DNA of 64,000 nt, taken from the NCBI GenBank assembly GCA_041488095.1, contig JBGPOP010000012.1, positions 51,717 to 115,716 on the forward strand. Reading direction: 5' to 3'. The DNA comes from DASYPQ01 sp041488095 (GTDB taxonomy: Bacteria > Planctomycetota > UBA1135 > GCA-002686595). The notes beneath the pieces are model-generated. The model had not been told where the DNA came from and did no database searches. It saw only the letters and a program-made list of their open reading frames with translations. A program made the translations under genes and the position numbers. Below are positions 29,968 through 37,936 of this stretch, in pieces; positions within the stretch are counted from its first letter, which is position 1, and every line of letters starts with the position of its first letter.

Positions 29968-31752
29968 TCACCAGGTGATCGAGATCGCCTGGCTCGAGTT
30001 GAACGTGCCGCCGGCGGGCCCCGGGCAATAACTCGCACTCGGGTCGCGATAGTAGGCCATGTAGTGGCGGATCGAGCCCGGCGCGATCGGGTCGCCCAGA
30101 GCCGCGGAGCGCGCGGTGATCCCGGGCGGAGGGCAGCTCGGGAACACGGCCGCTCCGCCCGATGCGGAGACGACCGCGATGCGCTTGAGTACGCCCCCGA
30201 CGCAGCGCAGGCCGTCGCCGAAGAGGACCGGCGCGATCGACGCGTCGCCCTGGAGGAAGATGCTGAGCGCGTTCGGCAGCTCGCCCGTGGAGAGGAGCAC
30301 GACCGTGTCCGGGCTCGTCGTGCCGATCGCGGCGAGCGACGCGCCTCCGGTCGAGGCGGAGTTCTGGCATCCGTGCCCCGCCGAGCCGCTGTTCCCGCAC
30401 GGACAGGCCGCGCCCGTCCCGTCGCCGAAGCAGAAGCTCGTGTCGGGCGGCGCGACGAAGCCCCGGTCGTGGAACAGGATGTCCGGGATGGCGTTCGTGT
30501 CGCCCTGGACCAGGTTGCTGGCCGCGCTGTTGAACACGATCCGGCCGCCGTCGGCGGAGATCTGCGCCCGGAAGCTCCCGCCGTTTCCCTCGCGTCTGGC
30601 CGAGTCGACGCTCACGCGGACCGTGCTCCCGATCTGCAGGTCGTGGACGAACACGTCGGACACCCCGTTCGTGTCGCCCGCGACGAGATCGCTCGCGGTG
30701 CTGGCGAAGGCGACGTAGCGCGTGTCGGCGGAGAGGACGGGCGTGGCGCTCGCGCCGTTGCCCTGCGCCCCGGAACCGTCGACGCTGACGCGCACGGTCG
30801 TCCCTCCCTGCCGGTCGCGGACGAAGACGTCGGCGACGCCGTTCGTGTCGCCGGCGACCAGGTCCGACGCATCGCTCGCGAACGCGACGAAGCGTCCGTC
30901 GGCGGAGATCGACGCTGCGTAGCTCGCCCCGGCGGCCTCCGCGCCGGCCGAGTCGACGCTCGCGCGCTCGATGGCACCCGTCTGCCGGTCCTTGACGAAC
31001 ACGTCCCGGGCTCCGTTCCCGTCGCCGGGGACGAGGTTCGTCGCGTCGCTCTCGAAGGCGACGAAGCGCCCGTCGGACGAGATCGCGGGAAACTGGCTCG
31101 GTCCGTTGCCCTCGCCGCCCGCCGCGTCGGTGCTGACCCTCCTGGTGCGGGCGAACTGCCGGTCGTGGACGAAGACGTCGTCGACGCCGTTCCCGTCGCC
31201 GATGACGAGATTCGTCGCGGAACTGTAGAAGGCGACGTAGCGCGCGTCCCCGGTCAGGATCGGGAAGCGGCTGTTCCCGTTGCCCTGCACGCCGTTCGAG
31301 TCGACGCTGACCCTCGCGGTCGAGGCGCTCTGGCGGTCGCGGACGAAGATGTCGCGCGCGTTGTTCGTGTCGCCCGGCACGAGGTTCGTCGCCTGGCTGA
31401 CGAAGGCGACGAAGCGCCCGTCGTCCGAGATCGAGGAGAGGAAGCTGTCGAAGTTCCCCTGGACGCCGTTCGAGTCCACGCTGACGCGCTCGGTCGTGCC
31501 GGTCCGGCGATCGCGCAGGAACGTGTCGAGGATGCCGTTCGTGTCCCCGGGGACGAGGTTGCTGGAGGAGCTGTAGAAGGCGACGAACCGCCCGTCCGCG
31601 GAGATCGAGGGGTAGTCGCTGTTCAGGTTCCCCTGCGCGCCGGCGGAGTCGACGCTCACGCGGGTCGTGACTTGCCCCGCCGAGATCCCGGCGAGCAGGA
31701 TGACGGCGATGGCGAGCGCGGTCGGCCCGGGATCCGGTCGCGAAGGCAGCAT
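29968..31752 (-). CDS. Secreted seven-bladed TolB-like beta-propeller protein (paralogue)
   Basis: 594 residues with a signal peptide (ALAIAVILLAGISAGQ). Seven repeats of about 57 residues follow the pattern RVSVDS.G.QGN, ISADGRFVAF, ATNLVPGDTNG, DVFVRDR. The C-terminal domain has FCFGDGTGAACPCGNSG, CVGG and SYCPGPAGG. It has the same architecture and consensus as 8714-10513 on the other strand, 20 kb away. The start at 31752 (MLPSRPDPG) gives the signal peptide directly. Likely exported and structural or adhesive; no enzyme motif is seen. Confidence 0.8.
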   Translation of the reverse strand: MLPSRPDPGPTALAIAVILLAGISAGQVTTRVSVDSAGAQGNLNSDYPSISADGRFVAFYSSSSNLVPGDTNGILDTFLRDRRTGTTERVSVDSNGVQGNFDSFLSSISDDGRFVAFVSQATNLVPGDTNNARDIFVRDRQSASTARVSVDSNGVQGNGNSRFPILTGDARYVAFYSSATNLVIGDGNGVDDVFVHDRQFARTRRVSTDAAGGEGNGPSQFPAISSDGRFVAFESDATNLVPGDGNGARDVFVKDRQTGAIERASVDSAGAEAAGASYAASISADGRFVAFASDASDLVAGDTNGVADVFVRDRQGGTTVRVSVDGSGAQGNGASATPVLSADTRYVAFASTASDLVAGDTNGVSDVFVHDLQIGSTVRVSVDSARREGNGGSFRAQISADGGRIVFNSAASNLVQGDTNAIPDILFHDRGFVAPPDTSFCFGDGTGAACPCGNSGSAGHGCQNSASTGGASLAAIGTTSPDTVVLLSTGELPNALSIFLQGDASIAPVLFGDGLRCVGGVLKRIAVVSASGGAAVFPSCPPPGITARSAALGDPIAPGSIRHYMAYYRDPSASYCPGPAGGTFNSSQAISITW

Positions 31753-31920
31753 GGGGGGTCCGGGATGAAGCTTACCTCGGACCCTTCTTTCGTGTGGGCT
31801 GGCCGTCATGGTGTTCCGTCGGAGGGCGGCGCTCCTGCCGCGGCGGCCGGGAAACGGCCCTCGGAAGTTCGATCGCCCGCATTGACTCCGGCTGCGTCGC
31901 TCGGCTAGGAACGCTTCCGC

Positions 31921-32871
31921 ATGTCCCTCGCCAACACGCGGCTGGCCGCATCCATCGCCGTCTGGCTGGTCTCGGCGCTGGCCGGGTGCGGCCGCGCGCC
32001 GGAGGGAGAGGCTCCGGCGATCGCGCGAACCGGGCCGGCCGTGAGGATCGTCCCCGGCAACACCGCCGCCGCGGAGTTCCTGGCCGTCCTCCTCGGCGAG
32101 GGCGGCGCCGGTCGCCTCGCGGCGCTGCCGGAGCAGGTCGACGGCTACTCGAGCTTCGACTTCAAGACCGGAGCGTGGTCGCGGCTTCCGCGCTTCTCCC
32201 GCTACGCACCCGAGCCGCTGATCGCGCTCCACCCCGACCTCGTCGTCACCCACGAATGGCAGGCCGTCGAGACGACGCAGGTCCTGCGCTCGCAAGGGAT
32301 GCCGATCGTCGTCCTGCGTTCCGCGCGGAGCTACGAGGACATCCGCGGCACGCTCGAGCGGCTCGGCCGGGAGCTGGGCCTCGAGGACCGCGCCGGGAAA
32401 GTCGTGGCGGATCTCGACCGGCGCATCGCGAAGCTGCGCGAGGGCTCGGCTGCTCGCTCCGCCTTGCGCACGCTCGAGTATTCCAACGACGGCACGGGCG
32501 GCTGGACCGCGGGCTCGGAGACCACCGCCGACACGCTCATCCGTCTCGCGGGCATGCGCAACGCGGCGGCCGAGGCGGGGTTGAAGAGCCACGTGAGCGT
32601 GGACTTCGAGAGGCTCCTCACGATCGACCCCGACGTGATCGTCGTTGGCGCCCCTGCGCGCGACGAGGTCGGGAGCCCGACCCGGGGCCTGCTCGAGACC
32701 ACCGCCGCGCTCGCGAGCCTGTCCGCGGTGAAGCAGCACCGCATCGCCGTGCTCCCGGCAGCGCTTCTCAGCTCCGACTCGCCCGGTCTCGTCGACGCGG
32801 CCGAGCGGCTCGCGGCGGAGGTTGATCGAATGCTCGCGCATTCGGGGGCCACGCCGCCGAAGAAGCCCTGA
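31921..32871 (+). CDS. BtuF-like periplasmic binding lipoprotein
   Basis: A 316-residue protein with a signal peptide and lipobox (VSALAGC, Cys at about 23), so probably a lipoprotein. The mature part has the two-lobed helical-backbone receptor fold used for cobalamin, haem and siderophores: DLVVTHEWQAVETTQVLRSQGMPIVVL in the first lobe, a long helix near residues 130-190, and DPDVIVVGAPARDE in the second. No BtuC/D-like permease or ATPase is adjacent, so its transporter partner is elsewhere. The ligand is inferred at best: the genome has B12-dependent enzymes (51-54 kb), so cobalamin is plausible. Confidence 0.75.
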   Translation: MSLANTRLAASIAVWLVSALAGCGRAPEGEAPAIARTGPAVRIVPGNTAAAEFLAVLLGEGGAGRLAALPEQVDGYSSFDFKTGAWSRLPRFSRYAPEPLIALHPDLVVTHEWQAVETTQVLRSQGMPIVVLRSARSYEDIRGTLERLGRELGLEDRAGKVVADLDRRIAKLREGSAARSALRTLEYSNDGTGGWTAGSETTADTLIRLAGMRNAAAEAGLKSHVSVDFERLLTIDPDVIVVGAPARDEVGSPTRGLLETTAALASLSAVKQHRIAVLPAALLSSDSPGLVDAAERLAAEVDRMLAHSGATPPKKP

Positions 32872-32873
32872 CC

Positions 32874-35800
32874 TCAGCGGCGCGATCCCTGGGCGCCGAC
32901 CGCGACGGGCTTCTCCTTCTCGCGTCGCTCGCCGACCTCGGATCCCGTGCGTGTCCCCTGGCGCCTTCCGCTCCTGCGTAGCATCCCCTTGGCCTGGTCG
33001 AGGAGAACGTAGAACACCGGCGTCACGTACAGCGTGACGAGCTGCGAGAAGAGCAGACCCCCGACCACCGCGAGGCCGAGGGGTCGCCGCGACTCCGCGC
33101 CCGTGCCGAAGCCGAGCGCGATCGGCAGCGTCCCCATCAGCGCCGCCATGGTGGTCATCATGATCGGCCGGAAGCGCACGATACACGCGCGGTGGATCGC
33201 TTCCTCCGGGGGGAGACGGTCGTCGCGCTCCGCCGAGATCGCGAAATCGACCATCATGATCCCGTTCTTCTTCACCAGCCCGACGAGCAGGATCAACCCG
33301 ACGAACGCGTAGAGGCTGAGCTCGATCCCGAACAGGCTCAGGGTGGCGAGCGCCCCGAACCCCGCGAACGGCAGCGCGGAGAGGATCGTCAGCGGGTGGA
33401 CGAAGCTCTCGTAGAGGATGCCCAGCACCATGTACATGATGAACACGGCCAGCACGAGCAGCAGTCCGAGCCCCTGGATCGACGACTGGAAGGCCTGCGC
33501 CGCGCCCTGGAAGCTCGTGCTGATCGCGGGCGAAATCGTCGCGCGCGCGATCCGGTCGACCTGCTCCACGGCCGGGCCGAGCGCATGGCCGGGCAGGAGG
33601 TTGAACGAGACCGTCACCGCGGGGAGCTGCCCGGCGTGGTTCACCGTGAGCGGCCCGACGTCCTGGTCGACGTCGGCCACCGCGGTCAAGGGAACCAGCC
33701 GGCCCGAATCCGAGCGCACGGTCACCTGCGCGAGCCAGCTCGGATCGGTCTGGAACTCGGGCGCGAGCTCCAGGATCACCTGGTAGGCGTTGTTCGGCGC
33801 GTAGATCGTCGAGATCTGTCGCGTGCCGAAGCAGTCGCCGAGCGCCAGCTCGATCTGCTTCGGGGTCACGCCGAGCGAGGCCGCCTTCTCGCGGTTGATC
33901 TGCACGCGGACCTGCGGATTCTTGAGCTGCAGGTCGGTGGTCACGTCCTGGAAGCCGGGCAGCGCGCTGATCTTCTCCGCCAGAGCCGGCGCGGCCTGGT
34001 ACAGGAGCGCCGTGTCGGGCGCCTGGAGCGTGTACTGGTACTGGCTCTTGGTGAGCTGACCGCCGATGCGGATCGGCGGCGGGTTCTGCATGAACACACG
34101 CAGCCCCGCGATCCCCGCGAGCTTGGGGCGCAGCTCCTGGATCACCTCCTCGACCGAGAGCTTCCGCTCGCCCTTGGGCTTCAGCCTGACGAACAGCGTG
34201 CCCGTGTTGACGACCGTCGCCTGCCCGCCGCGCGCGCCGATGCTCGACATGAATCCATCGACGTTCGGATCGGACGCGACGATCTTCGCGGCGGCCTGCT
34301 GGTACTCGACCATCGCCGGGAAGGACACGCCCTCGGCGGCTTCGGTCTGCGCCAGGATGCGGCTCGTGTCCTCGCTCGCGAGGAACCCCTTGGGGATCTC
34401 CATGAACAGCCACACCGTCGCGAGCAGGATCCCGGCCGAGAACGCCATCGTCAGCGCGCGGTGGCGCAGAACCCAGCGCAGCGTCCGGTCGTACACGCCG
34501 AGCGTCCCCTCGAACACCCGCTCGGTCGCCAGGTACAGTCGCCCGTGCTTCTCCTCCCGCGCCGGGCGCAGGAACCGACTGCACATCATCGGCGTCAGGG
34601 TCAGCGACACGAAGCCCGAGACCAGGATCGCGGCCGCGATCGTCACCGAGAACTCGTTCAGGAGCCGGCCGACGAGCCCGCCCATGAAGAGCACCGGGAT
34701 GAAGACCGCGACCAGCGAGAGGGTCATCGAGAGGATCGTGAACCCGATCTCCTTCGACCCGTCGAGGGCGGCCTGGAGCGGCGTCTTCCCGAGCTCCATG
34801 TGGCGCACGACGTTCTCGAGCATCACGATCGCGTCGTCGACCACGAACCCGACGGAGAGCGTCAGCGCGAGCAGCGAGAAGTTGTCCACGCTGAAGCCCA
34901 GCGCGTACATGACCGCGAACGCGCCGACGATCGAGAGGGGCATCGCCAGGCTCGGGATCGCAGTGGCTCGCACGTTCCGCAGGAACAGGAAGATCACCAT
35001 CACGACCAGCCCGAGGGTGAGGACCAGCGTGAACTGGACGTCTCCGACCGAAGCGCGGATCGACTCCGAGCGGTCGTACAGGATGTCGGTCCTGATCGAG
35101 GCCGGCATGGCCTTTTGGAGCGAGGGAAGAAGACGTTTGACCGCCTCGACCACGGCGATGGTGTTCGTCCCCGGCTGGCGCTGGATCGCCAGGACCACGC
35201 CGCGCCGGTCGGTGAACCAGGCGGCGGTCTTGTCGTTCTCGACGCTGTCGAAGACGCGCCCCAGCTCCTCGAGCCGCACGGCGCCGCCGTTCCGCCAGGC
35301 GACGATCGCGGGCCGGTAGGCCGACGCGTCCACGAGCTGGCCGTTGCTCTCCACGGTCAGCGCGCGCCGGGGTCCCTGCATCGAGCCCGTCGGAAGGTTC
35401 ACGTTCAGGTCCCCGACCGCCTGGGCGACCTCGTCGATCCCGATCCCGCGCGAGGCCAGCGCCCGCGGGTCGAGCTGGATCCGGACGGCGTACTTCTGCG
35501 CCCCGTTCACGATGACCTGCGCGACCCCGCTGACCATCGAGATGCGCTGGCTCATCAGGGTCTCGGCGTACTCGTCGATCGTGCTCAGCGGCAGCGTCGG
35601 CGAAGTCACCGCGATGTAGAGGACCGGCTGGTCGGCCGGGTTGACCTTCTGGTACGAGGGCGGCGTCGGCATCTGCGGCGGCAGCCTCTTCGCCGACCGC
35701 GCGATCGCCGCCTGCACGTCCTGCGCCGCCGCGTCGATGTTGCGGTCGAGCGAGAACTGGAGCGTGATCTGCGTCGAGCCCTGGAGGCTCGACGAGGTCA

Positions 35801-36038
35801 TCGAATCGATGCCCGCGATCGTCGAGAACTCCTTCTCGAGCGGCGTCGCGACCGAGCTCGCCATCGTCTCCGGGCTCGCGCCCGGGAGCGCCGCCGAGAC
35901 CTGGATCGTCGGGAAGTCGACGTTGGGCAGGTCGCTGACCGGGAGCAGCCGGTAGGCCATCGTGCCGAAGACGGCGATCCCGAGCACGACCAGCGTGGTC
36001 ATGACCGGGCGCCGGATGCACAGCTCCGAGACGTTCAT
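32874..36038 (-). CDS. RND multidrug efflux transporter, inner-membrane pump
   Basis: A 1054-residue proton-driven pump of the hydrophobe/amphiphile efflux family, nearest MdtB/MdtC in organisation. The N-terminus is MNVSELCIRRPVMTTLVVLG. Twelve membrane helices are implied. The proton-relay pair is in GFVVDDAIVMLENVV, followed by FSVTIAAAILVSGFVSLTLTPMM. The second half repeats this with PFAGFGALATLSLFGIELSL and GIMMVDFAI. Its ATG overlaps the stop of the adaptor gene (ATGA). No outer-membrane channel gene follows; the gene ends three bases from the convergent binding-protein gene. Confidence 0.94.
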   Translation of the reverse strand: MNVSELCIRRPVMTTLVVLGIAVFGTMAYRLLPVSDLPNVDFPTIQVSAALPGASPETMASSVATPLEKEFSTIAGIDSMTSSSLQGSTQITLQFSLDRNIDAAAQDVQAAIARSAKRLPPQMPTPPSYQKVNPADQPVLYIAVTSPTLPLSTIDEYAETLMSQRISMVSGVAQVIVNGAQKYAVRIQLDPRALASRGIGIDEVAQAVGDLNVNLPTGSMQGPRRALTVESNGQLVDASAYRPAIVAWRNGGAVRLEELGRVFDSVENDKTAAWFTDRRGVVLAIQRQPGTNTIAVVEAVKRLLPSLQKAMPASIRTDILYDRSESIRASVGDVQFTLVLTLGLVVMVIFLFLRNVRATAIPSLAMPLSIVGAFAVMYALGFSVDNFSLLALTLSVGFVVDDAIVMLENVVRHMELGKTPLQAALDGSKEIGFTILSMTLSLVAVFIPVLFMGGLVGRLLNEFSVTIAAAILVSGFVSLTLTPMMCSRFLRPAREEKHGRLYLATERVFEGTLGVYDRTLRWVLRHRALTMAFSAGILLATVWLFMEIPKGFLASEDTSRILAQTEAAEGVSFPAMVEYQQAAAKIVASDPNVDGFMSSIGARGGQATVVNTGTLFVRLKPKGERKLSVEEVIQELRPKLAGIAGLRVFMQNPPPIRIGGQLTKSQYQYTLQAPDTALLYQAAPALAEKISALPGFQDVTTDLQLKNPQVRVQINREKAASLGVTPKQIELALGDCFGTRQISTIYAPNNAYQVILELAPEFQTDPSWLAQVTVRSDSGRLVPLTAVADVDQDVGPLTVNHAGQLPAVTVSFNLLPGHALGPAVEQVDRIARATISPAISTSFQGAAQAFQSSIQGLGLLLVLAVFIMYMVLGILYESFVHPLTILSALPFAGFGALATLSLFGIELSLYAFVGLILLVGLVKKNGIMMVDFAISAERDDRLPPEEAIHRACIVRFRPIMMTTMAALMGTLPIALGFGTGAESRRPLGLAVVGGLLFSQLVTLYVTPVFYVLLDQAKGMLRRSGRRQGTRTGSEVGERREKEKPVAVGAQGSRR

Positions 36039-37162
36039 GGGTTCCCGCTGCCCGACGATTCCCGCGGCTCGACCCGCGCTCCGGGGACGAGGCGGAGCTG
36101 GCCGTCGGTGACGACGATTTCGCCGGCGCTCAAGCCTTCGGCGATGACGCTCGCGTCCCCGGCGGTCCTCCTCACGCTGACCGGCCGCGTCTCGACCTTG
36201 CGGTCGCTCCCGACGACGAACACGAAGCTGCCCTTCTGGCCCGTCTGCACCGCGCGCGCGGGCACGACGACCACGTCCCGGTCGATCCCGGTGCGCAGCG
36301 AGACCTGCACGAACTGCCCCGGCCACAGGCGGCGGTCCTCGTTCGCGAACGTCGCCATCAGCCGGATCGTCCCGGTCGTCGTGTCGACCGAGTTGTCGAC
36401 GAAGGTCAGCACACCCTGAACGGGCGGATCCGCTCCCGGGACCTGCGCCTGCACGGCGAGCTGCGCGTCCGCGGAAGCCTTGCGGATGTCGGAGAGGTGC
36501 TTCTCCGGAACGGCGAAGGCCACGCGGATCGGCACGATCTGGTGGATGCTGAGCATCTCGGTCTCGTTCGCCTTGACCACGCTGCCGCGCTTGACCTCGA
36601 GCTTCCCGGTCCGGCCGTCGAACGGCGCGCGGATCGAGCCGTACTCGAGCTGGAGCCGGGCGTTCTCGACCGTCGCCTCGTCCTTCTTCACCACCGCCAG
36701 GGCCGCGTCCGCGTCCGCCCGCGCCTGACTTGCCGAACGCTGCGACACGGCGCTCTTCTGCAGCGCGCCCTCGATCTGCTCGGCGGCCTCCTTCTTGTCC
36801 CCGGCCACGGCCTGGTCGCGCGCAAGCTCGGCTTCGGCGACGTGGAGCGCGGCCTGGAACGGGCGCGGGTCGATCTGGAGCAGGAGATCCCCCGCGCGGA
36901 CATCCGCCCCTTCCTCGAAGCGCACGTCGACGAGCAGGCCCGCGACCTGCGGCTTGATCACGACCGAAGCCAGAGGTTCGACCGTGCCGATGGCCCGGAT
37001 GTCGACCGGGACGTCGGCGCGACCGACGGTGGCGATGGTCACCGGCGTGGGGGCGCCGCCGCCGGGCGGCGGGGCTGCGCTCGAGGCCTTCGACCCGCAG
37101 CCGGGGGCGAAGGCGACGAGCGCGAGGAATCCGATGTGCGTCGGGATGGATAGCCTTCTCAT
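36035..37162 (-). CDS. RND efflux periplasmic adaptor (membrane fusion protein)
   Basis: 375 residues linking the RND pump to an outer-membrane channel. An N-terminal signal ends near a Cys (FAPGC) that could be lipid-modified. The lipoyl-like halves are IKPQVAGLLVDVRFEEGADVRAGDLLLQID and YGSIRAPFDGRTGKLEVKRGSVV. An alpha-helical hairpin rich in Ala/Glu lies at about 95-160. A beta-barrel and membrane-proximal domain follow. It overlaps the TetR stop at its start and the pump start at its end, each by ATGA. A third gene encoding the channel is not in the window. Confidence 0.92.
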   Translation of the reverse strand: MRRLSIPTHIGFLALVAFAPGCGSKASSAAPPPGGGAPTPVTIATVGRADVPVDIRAIGTVEPLASVVIKPQVAGLLVDVRFEEGADVRAGDLLLQIDPRPFQAALHVAEAELARDQAVAGDKKEAAEQIEGALQKSAVSQRSASQARADADAALAVVKKDEATVENARLQLEYGSIRAPFDGRTGKLEVKRGSVVKANETEMLSIHQIVPIRVAFAVPEKHLSDIRKASADAQLAVQAQVPGADPPVQGVLTFVDNSVDTTTGTIRLMATFANEDRRLWPGQFVQVSLRTGIDRDVVVVPARAVQTGQKGSFVFVVGSDRKVETRPVSVRRTAGDASVIAEGLSAGEIVVTDGQLRLVPGARVEPRESSGSGNP

Positions 37163-37842
37163 GGCCGCACCTTGCGCCGCGGGCTCGGCGACCGCCGGGG
37201 GGCAACCCCGCCCGTGACATCCTTCGCGAGGATCCCGCGGAACACGACGTCGAGGATGTCGGCCGCCTGCTCCTCGAAGGACTTGGCGCGCCCGGCGAAG
37301 TGGTTCGTGAACATCGTCCCGTACAGAAGGTTGCTCATGACGTCCGTGATGCGATCGACCGGCATCCGGCGCACCCGGCCCTCGCTCATCAAGCGCTCGT
37401 AGAGCGCGCGCCAGCGCTGGATGTTCGCTTCGCGGTGCTCGAAGTAGGTCGGCTTCTTGCGGTCGCGGAACTCGGCCCGCTCCTGGATGAGGAGCTCGGC
37501 CAGGCGGGGATGAGCGTCGAAGAAGGCGAGGTAGGCGCGCGCCGCGCACGCGATCTGTTCGAGCGGGTCCGGAACCCCGGTGATCGCGTCCTCGATGCTC
37601 CGCCGCAGGCTCAGCATGCCGTCGTCCACCGTGGCGAAGAAGAGGTCGCGCTTCGTCGGGAATCGCCGGTAGACGCTGCCCTTGCCGATGCCGAGGGCGT
37701 CGGCGACGTCCTGCAGATCCGTGCTGCGGTAGCCCTCGCGCGCGAAGATCTCCGCCGCCTGGGTCAGGATGCGCTGGCGGCTCGGGTCCCCCGTCGCGGC
37801 GTGGGGGAGGTGGCCGTTGGCGACCTTGGAGGCGGGGCTCAT
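37159..37842 (-). CDS. TetR family transcriptional regulator
   Basis: 227-residue repressor-like protein. The helix-turn-helix is at about 25-70: ILTQAAEIFAREGYRSTDLQ with the recognition helix IGKGSVYRRFPTKRDLF. The ligand-binding C-terminal part has no recognisable specificity. It heads the efflux operon, with its stop overlapping the adaptor start. The start at 37842 was preferred over the ATG at 37881 because a perfect 20-bp palindrome, a likely operator, lies between them. Expected to repress its own operon and to be released by a pump substrate. Confidence 0.88.
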   Translation of the reverse strand: MSPASKVANGHLPHAATGDPSRQRILTQAAEIFAREGYRSTDLQDVADALGIGKGSVYRRFPTKRDLFFATVDDGMLSLRRSIEDAITGVPDPLEQIACAARAYLAFFDAHPRLAELLIQERAEFRDRKKPTYFEHREANIQRWRALYERLMSEGRVRRMPVDRITDVMSNLLYGTMFTNHFAGRAKSFEEQAADILDVVFRGILAKDVTGGVAPRRSPSPRRKVRP

Positions 37843-37856
37843 GGCGGGAATGCCGG

Positions 37857-37876
37857 CGGACGGACGCGTCCGTCCG
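37857..37876. promoter_or_regulatory. Perfect palindrome, probable TetR operator
   Basis: The 20-bp sequence CGGACGGACGCGTCCGTCCG is its own reverse complement. It ends 14 bases upstream of the preferred tetR start, where an autoregulatory operator would sit. Each arm also contains a GGAC direct repeat, giving two overlapping possible half-site spacings. Binding is inferred. Confidence 0.65.
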
Positions 37877-37936
37877 GTCATCCTACGCGGGATTTCGGCC
37901 CCGATCCAGCCCTCTCCGCGCGTCGAGCCGGCTGCC

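Noticed and set aside
31753..36021. An upstream extension of the second propeller gene to 2017 residues
   Set aside because: The extra 1400 residues are an off-frame reading of the RND pump region. The signal peptide at 31752 marks the real start.
33192..36419. A 1075-residue plus-strand open frame across the RND pump
   Set aside because: It is antisense to a fully recognisable RND transporter and reads as His/Asp/Arg/Gln repeats without domains.
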